A DNA stretch of 36,062 nucleotides from Enteroscipio rubneri (GTDB taxonomy: Bacteria; Actinomycetota; Coriobacteriia; Coriobacteriales; Eggerthellaceae). Location: positions 1 through 36,062 of the forward strand of contig NZ_PPEK01000020.1 in assembly GCF_002899715.1 (NCBI RefSeq). The letters are read 5' to 3'. This document shows positions 31,268-36,062 of the stretch, piece by piece; position 1 is the stretch's first letter; each line of letters begins with the position of its first letter. A program made the translations under genes and the position numbers. The notes beneath the pieces were generated by a model that saw only the letters and a list, made by a program, of their open reading frames with translations, made no database searches and had not been told where the DNA came from.

Positions 31268-31669
31268 ATGGCGAAGAGGAGCCCGTACGAGACGGGGGAG
31301 CTGTCCGACAGCATCTTCCTCATCCTCTTAGCCACGCTCGAGCCGGTGCACGGCTACCGCATCATGCAGGGGATCAAGGAGTCCACGCAGGGTACGGTGG
31401 AGATCGGGCCGGCTACCATGTACACGACGCTCAAGAAGCTCAAAGGCGCGGGGTGGATCGCCGAGATCGCCGACGAGAGCGAGGCGCCCGAGGAGGAGAG
31501 CCGCATTTGCTACGCGGCCACCGAGGAGGGCCGCGCGGTGCTGAGGCGCGACTTCGAGCGGCGTCGACAGCTGATGGCGCTTGCCGAGGGGCTGTTGGTC
31601 GGGACGAGCGGGCTCGGTGCGGGCGCCGGGGCGACGGGCGAGGGAGAGCATGGCGAAGACGACCTATAG
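31268..31669 (+). CDS. PadR-family transcriptional regulator
   Basis: The 133-residue protein has a PadR winged helix: LSDSIFLILLATLEPVHGYRIMQGIKESTQGTVEIGPATMYTTLKKLKGAGWIAEI, then an RICYAATEEGRAVLRRDFERR wing and helix. A Gly/Ala/Glu tail (GTSGLGAGAGATGEGEHGEDDL) follows. PadR proteins usually repress a neighbouring membrane or transporter gene. It overlaps the DUF2812 gene by 20 bases, a pairing often seen in Gram-positive bacteria. AGAGGGAG lies just before the ATG. Confidence 0.93.
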   Translation: MAKRSPYETGELSDSIFLILLATLEPVHGYRIMQGIKESTQGTVEIGPATMYTTLKKLKGAGWIAEIADESEAPEEESRICYAATEEGRAVLRRDFERRRQLMALAEGLLVGTSGLGAGAGATGEGEHGEDDL

Positions 31670-32207
31670 GATGTGCGGGGGCCTTGCGGTGATGCCGGGC
31701 CATGACATGGCAATGCTCAAGCGCATGAGCGCGAAGGGCTGGCACGTAGTCGGCATCAACCGAGCGCTTCTCTACCGCTTCGAGCAGGGCGAGCCGCACG
31801 GCTACGACTACGCGGTGGACTTCCAGCGCGACTTCTCGGAGGAGGCGCGGGAGCTGTACGGTCTCGGCGGCTGGGAACCCGTCGTGCTGGGGCCCGGTTG
31901 GCAGATCGTGCGCGCCGAGGCCGGCACCACGCCGCTGTACACCGACGACGACGCGGAATCGGAGACGCTTCGGGAGAGCCGGAAAGGCCTGGGCCTGCGC
32001 GCGCTTCTCTGCGCGGTTGCCGCGGCGTTGTTCTTCGTGCTCCAGTCACGACTTTCGGCCCAGGGTAACGAGCCGGCGTCGTGGGCATGCCTCGCGGCGT
32101 GCATGGTCCTCGCCGCCGGGTTCGTCTTCTCGCTCTTCCCCTTCGTCGGATATACGCGTTCCCTGCGCAAGATCCACGCCGAGCAGGAAGCGGACCCGCG
32201 CCGCTGA
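31650..32207 (+). CDS. DUF2812 membrane protein paired with PadR
   Basis: The 185-residue protein has the DUF2812-like start (LAVMPGHDMAMLKRMSAKGWHVVGINRALLYRFEQGEPHGYDYAVDF, then DFSEEARELYGLGGWEPV). Two membrane helices follow (about residues 113-130 and 143-163) and a basic tail. Proteins of this kind are thought to act with their PadR partner in sensing, but no biochemical role is settled. The start at ATG 31650 lies inside padR and follows GAGGGAGAG; an earlier frame start at 31581 has no support. The ftsY promoter overlaps its last codons. Confidence 0.85.
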   Translation: MAKTTYRMCGGLAVMPGHDMAMLKRMSAKGWHVVGINRALLYRFEQGEPHGYDYAVDFQRDFSEEARELYGLGGWEPVVLGPGWQIVRAEAGTTPLYTDDDAESETLRESRKGLGLRALLCAVAAALFFVLQSRLSAQGNEPASWACLAACMVLAAGFVFSLFPFVGYTRSLRKIHAEQEADPRR

Positions 32208-32232
32208 CGTGCAGTCCTATTTGGGATACACT
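32204..32232 (+). promoter_or_regulatory. Probable ftsY promoter
   Basis: CTGACG (32204-32209), 17 bases, then TACACT (32227-32232), about 30 bases before the ftsY ATG. It begins within the stop codon region of the DUF2812 gene and would free ftsY from the inserted pair. Confidence 0.5.
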
Positions 32233-32261
32233 GTTCAGGTTGTTGAGAAAGGAGCTCGCAC

Positions 32262-33182
32262 ATGGGATTTTTCGATAGGATCAGCGAGGGGCTCTCCCGC
32301 TCGCGCGACAAGTTCAAGGAGCAGATGAACGTCCTGCTCGACCGTGGGCCCGACGTGGACGACGAGTTCTGGGACGGCTTGGAGGAGACGCTCATCCTGG
32401 CTGACATCGGGGGCGCGGCGGCCAGCGAGATCGTGGAGAACCTGCGTGACACGGCTACGCGCCGCGCGCTTCCCGACGCCTACGCCGTGCTCGACCTATT
32501 GAACGACCGTATAGCGGCCACATTCACACCGGGAGGCGACGAGGTGTTCGGCGGAGGTGAGGCTATCGTGCTGTTCGTGGGCATCAACGGCACCGGCAAG
32601 ACCACCACGGTGGGCAAGATAGCTAAGGAGGCGACCGATGCGGGCCGCCATGTGCTTTTGGGCAGCGCCGATACGTTCCGCGCGGCGGCCATCGAGCAGC
32701 TGGAGGTGTGGGCGCAGCGCGCCGGCGTGCCCATTTGCACGCGCGAGCGCGGCAGCGATCCGGCCAGCGTGTGCTACGACACTATCGAGCGCGCCGAGGC
32801 GGAGGGTGCCGACCTCGTGCTGGTGGACACCGCCGGGCGCCTGCACACGTCGGCCGACCTCATGCGCGAGCTGGAGAAGGTGGTGAGCGTGGTGCGCAAG
32901 CGGGCGAACATGCCGGTGTACACCGTGCTCGTGACCGACGCGACCACCGGGCAGAACGGTCTGGCGCAGGCGCGCGAGTTTGATCGCGCGCTCGACCTGG
33001 ACGGCGTCATTGTCACGAAGCTCGACGGCACAGCGAAGGGCGGTATCGTGCTGGCCGTATCCCACGAGCTGGAGCTGCCAGTGCTCAAGATCGGCGTGGG
33101 CGAGGGCCTGGACGATCTCAAGGACTTCGACGCGCACGACTTCGCGCTTGCCCTCGTCGGCGACTTCGACGAACGCGGGTAG
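32262..33182 (+). CDS. ftsY: Signal recognition particle receptor FtsY
   Basis: The 306-residue SRP receptor docks ribosome-SRP complexes at the membrane. It has an N domain (residues 1-95) and a GTPase G domain with GINGTGKTTT (108-116), SADTFRAAAIEQL, VDTAGRLHT, VIVTKLDGTAKGGIVLAVSHELELPVLKIGVGEGLDDL. It lacks the long acidic A domain of E. coli or mycobacterial FtsY and begins with the amphipathic MGFFDRISEGLSRSRDKF. GAAAGGAG precedes the ATG. The usual smc-ftsY linkage is broken here by three genes. Confidence 0.97.
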   Translation: MGFFDRISEGLSRSRDKFKEQMNVLLDRGPDVDDEFWDGLEETLILADIGGAAASEIVENLRDTATRRALPDAYAVLDLLNDRIAATFTPGGDEVFGGGEAIVLFVGINGTGKTTTVGKIAKEATDAGRHVLLGSADTFRAAAIEQLEVWAQRAGVPICTRERGSDPASVCYDTIERAEAEGADLVLVDTAGRLHTSADLMRELEKVVSVVRKRANMPVYTVLVTDATTGQNGLAQAREFDRALDLDGVIVTKLDGTAKGGIVLAVSHELELPVLKIGVGEGLDDLKDFDAHDFALALVGDFDERG

Positions 33183-33226
33183 ACGGCTCTTCGACCTTGT
33201 GCGCGGCAAGCGGGCCGACGTTCCTC

Positions 33227-33278
33227 TGTCATCCTGGGCGTATGAGCGAAGCGAGCGGGGTCGGAGCATCCTCTTGTC
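33227..33278. repeat. Intergenic repeat-like segment of the TGTCATCCTG...GCATCCTC type
   Basis: The segment starts TGTCATCCTGGGCG, continues ATGAGCGAAGCGAGCGGGGTCGG and ends AGCATCCTCTTGTC. I recall short intergenic elements in many bacteria that begin GTCATCCTGAGCG and contain GCGAAGCG and GGATC-like parts. Only one copy is in this window, so its repeat nature is not shown here. Confidence 0.4.
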
Positions 33279-33486
33279 CGACGAGGCGCGTGCGCGCAGG
33301 AAGGCTACGCCATCTAGGCGGCATCATCGCCGACGCTGCGTAGCGGTCGGAAAGCGGGCTGGTCGATGGAGATTCTCCGCGCCGAACCGAAGCGTGCTTG
33401 ATGATTGGCGGCTGACTCCATGCCGGCGGGTGTCGTTTCGCGAGCCGTTAATAAGGTGAAGTTCGCCGAGGGCGGCGGCGTTCAAG

Positions 33487-33492
33487 TATAAT
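33487..33492 (+). promoter_or_regulatory. Probable -10 box for ffh
   Basis: TATAAT, a perfect hexamer, lies 44 bases before the ffh ATG. No good -35 is visible at 16-18 bases; TTCGCC lies 19 bases upstream. Confidence 0.5.
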
Positions 33493-33535
33493 CTCTTCCA
33501 GCGAACAACATGACCGATGACGGGGGCGCATTTCC

Positions 33536-34954
33536 ATGCTCGATAACCTCTCCGAACGCCTTCAGGGCATCTTCTCCGGCCTGCGCGGCAAGGGCCGCTT
33601 GTCCGAAGACGATATCAACGACGCCATGCGTGAGATCCGCCTGGCGCTTTTGGAAGCCGACGTGAACTTCAAAGTGGTGAAGGGCTTTATCGCCCGCACG
33701 AAGGAGCGCTGCCTGGATGCCGAAGTGCTCGACTCGCTCACGCCAGCACAAAACGTCATAAAGATCGTGCTCGACGAGCTCACCGAGCTTCTCGGTCGCA
33801 CGGACTCCAAGCTTGAGTTCTCAAGCCGCATTCCCAACGTCATCATGCTCGTAGGTCTGCAAGGCTCCGGTAAGACGACGGCTGCCGCGAAGCTTGCCTA
33901 TCGTCTCAAACAAGAGAACCATTCGCCGCTCCTCGTGGCCTGCGACGTGTACCGTCCTGCTGCAGCCGACCAATTGGAAACCCTCGGTTCCGAGATTGGC
34001 GTGCGCGTGTACCGCGGCGATGGCCAGGATCCGATCAAGATCGCGAAGGAAGGCGTGCAGGACGCCATCGACAGTCTTCGCGACGTGGTGATCGTCGACA
34101 CGGCGGGCCGTCTCCATGTGGACGACGAGATGATGGACGAGGCCGAGGCCATCAAGCGCGCCGTCGAACCCGAACAGATTCTCATGGTCGTCGATGCCAT
34201 GACCGGCCAAGATGTGGTAAACGTGGCGGCTGCCTTCGCCGAGCGCGTGGATTTCGACGGCGTCATCATGTCCAAGATGGATGGCGATGCACGCGGCGGC
34301 GGGGCGCTTTCCATCAAACAGGTCACGGGTAAACCCATCAAGTTCATCTCGTCGGGCGAGAAACCCGATTCCCTCGAGGAGTTCCATCCCGACCGCATGG
34401 CCAAGCGTATTTTGGGGATGGGCGACGTGATCAGCCTTATCGAGAGTGCCGTTAAGGTGCAGCAGGAGGAGGTCGAGCAGGAGCAGACCGAGCGCATGAT
34501 GCGCGCTCAGCTCAACCTCAACGACTTCATCGAGATGAACCGTCAGATCCGCAAGATGGGCGGAGTGTCCAAGCTTGTCGCGGCCATGCCGGGAGGAGAC
34601 AAGGCTATGGCGAAAGGCCAGGTGGACGAAGGAGCACTTGACCATATGGAAGTCATCATCAACTCCATGACCAAGGCCGAGCGCGAGAAGCCCGAGCTGC
34701 TGAACGGCAGTCGACGCGCCCGCATCGCGGCTGGAGCCGGGGTGTCGGTGTCGGACGTGAACCAGCTTATCAAGAAATTCAGCGAGACAAAGAAGATGCT
34801 CAAGAAGATGATGCCTGCAGTCGAGGAAATGCAAGCAGGCAACAAGCGCAAAAAGGGAAAGAAGGGCAAGAAGGGCCGCAGGCGCGGTTTGCCCGGCATG
34901 CCTGGCGGTATGAGCATGGCCGACCTCAAGAAGATCCAGGATATGATGCAATAG
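33536..34954 (+). CDS. ffh: Signal recognition particle protein Ffh (SRP54)
   Basis: The 472-residue GTPase binds signal sequences and SRP RNA and meets FtsY at the membrane. It has an N domain (1-90), a G domain with GLQGSGKTT (107-115), DVYRPAAADQLETLG, VDTAGRLHVDDEMM, MDGDARGGGALSIKQVTGKPIKFISSGEKPDSLEEFHPDRM, and a methionine-rich M domain ending KKGKKGKKGRRRGLPGMPGG. The length is in the upper normal range. A purine run lies before the ATG, but the ribosome site is weak. It is followed by a two-component regulator rather than the frequent rpsP. Confidence 0.97.
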   Translation: MLDNLSERLQGIFSGLRGKGRLSEDDINDAMREIRLALLEADVNFKVVKGFIARTKERCLDAEVLDSLTPAQNVIKIVLDELTELLGRTDSKLEFSSRIPNVIMLVGLQGSGKTTAAAKLAYRLKQENHSPLLVACDVYRPAAADQLETLGSEIGVRVYRGDGQDPIKIAKEGVQDAIDSLRDVVIVDTAGRLHVDDEMMDEAEAIKRAVEPEQILMVVDAMTGQDVVNVAAAFAERVDFDGVIMSKMDGDARGGGALSIKQVTGKPIKFISSGEKPDSLEEFHPDRMAKRILGMGDVISLIESAVKVQQEEVEQEQTERMMRAQLNLNDFIEMNRQIRKMGGVSKLVAAMPGGDKAMAKGQVDEGALDHMEVIINSMTKAEREKPELLNGSRRARIAAGAGVSVSDVNQLIKKFSETKKMLKKMMPAVEEMQAGNKRKKGKKGKKGRRRGLPGMPGGMSMADLKKIQDMMQ

Positions 34955-35259
34955 CGTTTGAGCGACCTAAGGTCACGCCACGGTTTCGGGGAGGGCTGGA
35001 GGCGAGTAGCTTGCTCGGCGTTGCGGTCCGCATGACGCATTGCAGGCTTGCACATCGGTCGAAGGAGGTCGTTGCCCTGGTCGTCGCGCCGCAAATCAAG
35101 CCGGACTTCGAAATTTCCTTGAGGAAGCGTTTGGGTCGCAGTCGTTGAAGCGAGCGACGAGATTGCAGAGGCATGCAAGCGTAGGAGCCGTTTTCCGATC
35201 GACTGGGGAACATCGGTTTCGACATCCTGCTCGTTGAAGGGAGCGAGGGAAGGGGAGCG
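34955..35259. other. 305-base gap between ffh and the response regulator
   Basis: I see no gene, no clear terminator and no convincing promoter pair. The only small symmetric site is an 11-base palindrome, GACCTAAGGTC, about 10 bases after the ffh stop. I looked for SRP RNA and tRNA sequences and saw none. Confidence 0.5.
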
Positions 35260-35955
35260 ATGCCGAGCGTACTCATAGTCGACGACGACGCGGATCTGTC
35301 CGCCATCGTGGCGCGCTACCTCGAAAGCGAGGGGTTCGCGGTCGTGCGCGCTGCGAGCGCCGAAGAGGCCTACGACGTGCTGGGCGCCCGTCCGTTCGAC
35401 CTCGTGCTGCTCGACATCAACCTGCCGGGCGACGACGGCTTCGCGGCGTGCGAGGCCCTTCGGCGCGCGAGCGACGTGCCCATCGTGTTCGCGTCGGCGC
35501 GCACGAGCGAGACGGACCGCATCGTCGGGCTCGACACGGGCGGCGACGACTACCTGCCCAAGCCCTACTCTCTGCGCGAGCTGCTCGCGCACGTGAACGC
35601 GCTGCTCAGGCGCTCTCGGGGGCGCTCCGGCGGCGCGGGACGGCCGCTCGTCGCGGGGCCGTTCGCCCTCGACGAAGCCGCCGGGACGCTCGCGAAGGAC
35701 GGCATCGTCGCGGCGCTGTCGCCCAAGGAGTTCGCGCTCGCCCGCTTCCTGATCGCGCACGAGGGCGAGACAGTGTCGAAGGAGCGCCTGCTGGCCGAGG
35801 TATGGGGCGCGTTCTCGGAGGTGGAGCCGCAGACGGTGTCAGTGCACATGAGCTGGCTGCGCGCGAAGGTGGAGGACGACCCTTCCCGCCCGGCCCATTT
35901 CAAGACCGTGCGGGGGAGGGGCTACCGCTTCGACGCCGAGGGCGGCGCGTCGTGA
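35260..35955 (+). CDS. OmpR/PhoB-family response regulator
   Basis: The 231-residue protein has a receiver domain with the acidic pocket VDDDADL (D8-D10), phospho-acceptor D52 in LLDINLPG, S79 and K101 (YLPKPYS). It is followed by a winged-helix output domain (about 130-228: LSPKEFALARFLIAHEGETVSKERLLAEVWG, VEPQTVSVHMSWLRAKVEDDP, TVRGRGYRFD). It binds DNA after phosphorylation by its kinase partner. GAGGGAAGGGGAGCG precedes the ATG. The stop overlaps the GTG of the next gene (GTGA), so the two are coupled. The target genes are not evident. Confidence 0.95.
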   Translation: MPSVLIVDDDADLSAIVARYLESEGFAVVRAASAEEAYDVLGARPFDLVLLDINLPGDDGFAACEALRRASDVPIVFASARTSETDRIVGLDTGGDDYLPKPYSLRELLAHVNALLRRSRGRSGGAGRPLVAGPFALDEAAGTLAKDGIVAALSPKEFALARFLIAHEGETVSKERLLAEVWGAFSEVEPQTVSVHMSWLRAKVEDDPSRPAHFKTVRGRGYRFDAEGGAS

Positions 35956-36062
35956 CGGCGGCTTCGCGCGAGGGCGCGCGCATCGCGCGACGGCTCGTCG
36001 GCATCGCCGCCGCCGCGACGCTCGCCCTCGCCCTGGCGGCGCTCGCGGCCACGGCCCTGCTC
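35952..36062 (+). CDS. Probable sensor histidine kinase, N-terminal fragment
   Basis: GTG 35952 overlaps the response-regulator stop and opens a frame to the window end (37 residues). The sequence starts with basic residues (REGARIARRL), then a hydrophobic Ala/Leu helix (VGIAAAATLALALAALAATALL) that fits a first membrane segment. No kinase motif lies within the window. The identity is inferred from the overlap with an OmpR-type regulator. Confidence 0.65.
   Translation, partial: MTAASREGARIARRLVGIAAAATLALALAALAATALL

Larger units (their letters stand above)
33183..33535. other. 353-base gap between ftsY and ffh
   Basis: No gene is supported on either strand. It contains a repeat-like segment (33227-33278), otherwise GC-rich unassigned sequence, and the ffh -10 box at the right end. 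There is no clear terminator for ftsY. Confidence 0.6.

Noticed and set aside
34955-35259. SRP RNA gene after ffh
   Set aside because: The characteristic apical SRP RNA loop sequence was not seen on either strand.
1-36062. CRISPR arrays, tRNA, rRNA, transposases and phage genes
   Set aside because: I saw no regular direct repeats, no tRNA-like cloverleaf and no transposase or integrase motifs on either strand.

Overview
The window is about 36 kb of GC-rich chromosomal DNA carrying mostly housekeeping genes. The gene order, high GC, Zn-ribbon type L28 and L32, and a coiled-coil gene in the position of actinobacterial SepIVA point to an actinobacterium. I infer Coriobacteriia, most like the Eggerthellaceae; no rRNA or other decisive marker is present. 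I see no tRNA, rRNA, CRISPR array, transposase or phage gene.

Layout. The left edge (1-2279, minus) holds a VanZ-RDD membrane protein that runs in frame, without a stop, into an NAD(P)H-hydrate epimerase domain, and then ogt. From 2471 to 6983 (plus) lie rpe, a cysteine desulfurase, a PHP-family phosphatase, a Nif3-like protein and a coiled-coil/zinc-ribbon protein. A bidirectional terminator separates these from rpmB (minus). From 7595 to 13133 comes the conserved string asp23-fakA-recG-rsmD-coaD, followed by a serine acetyltransferase, a SepIVA-position coiled-coil gene and yceD (DUF177).

In many bacteria yceD is followed directly by rpmF-plsX-rnc-smc-ftsY-ffh. Here yceD and rpmF are separated by about 9.3 kb (15495-24820). 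That stretch holds a CrtI-like FAD oxidoreductase, an apparently autoregulated GntR/YtrA-type ABC operon, two tandem CLC-type transporter genes (the second lacking the gating glutamate) and a type I ABC exporter. The rpmF-plsX-rnc-smc run then resumes (24821-30744). It is interrupted again by a small membrane protein and a PadR-DUF2812 pair before ftsY and ffh. The right edge starts a two-component system: an OmpR-type regulator and the first codons of a histidine kinase.

How the genes work together. The backbone covers ribosome parts (L28, L32), rRNA maturation (RsmD, RNase III), membrane lipid and CoA supply (PlsX, FakA, CoaD), SRP targeting (Ffh, FtsY), chromosome segregation (SMC) and DNA repair (RecG, Ogt). 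The inserted blocks are membrane transport and regulation. The observations I rate highest are the CLC pair with an E-to-T change at the gate, the VanZ-RDD-NnrE fusion, an Asp-to-Asn change in the RNase III metal site, and the interruption of the yceD-rpmF linkage.
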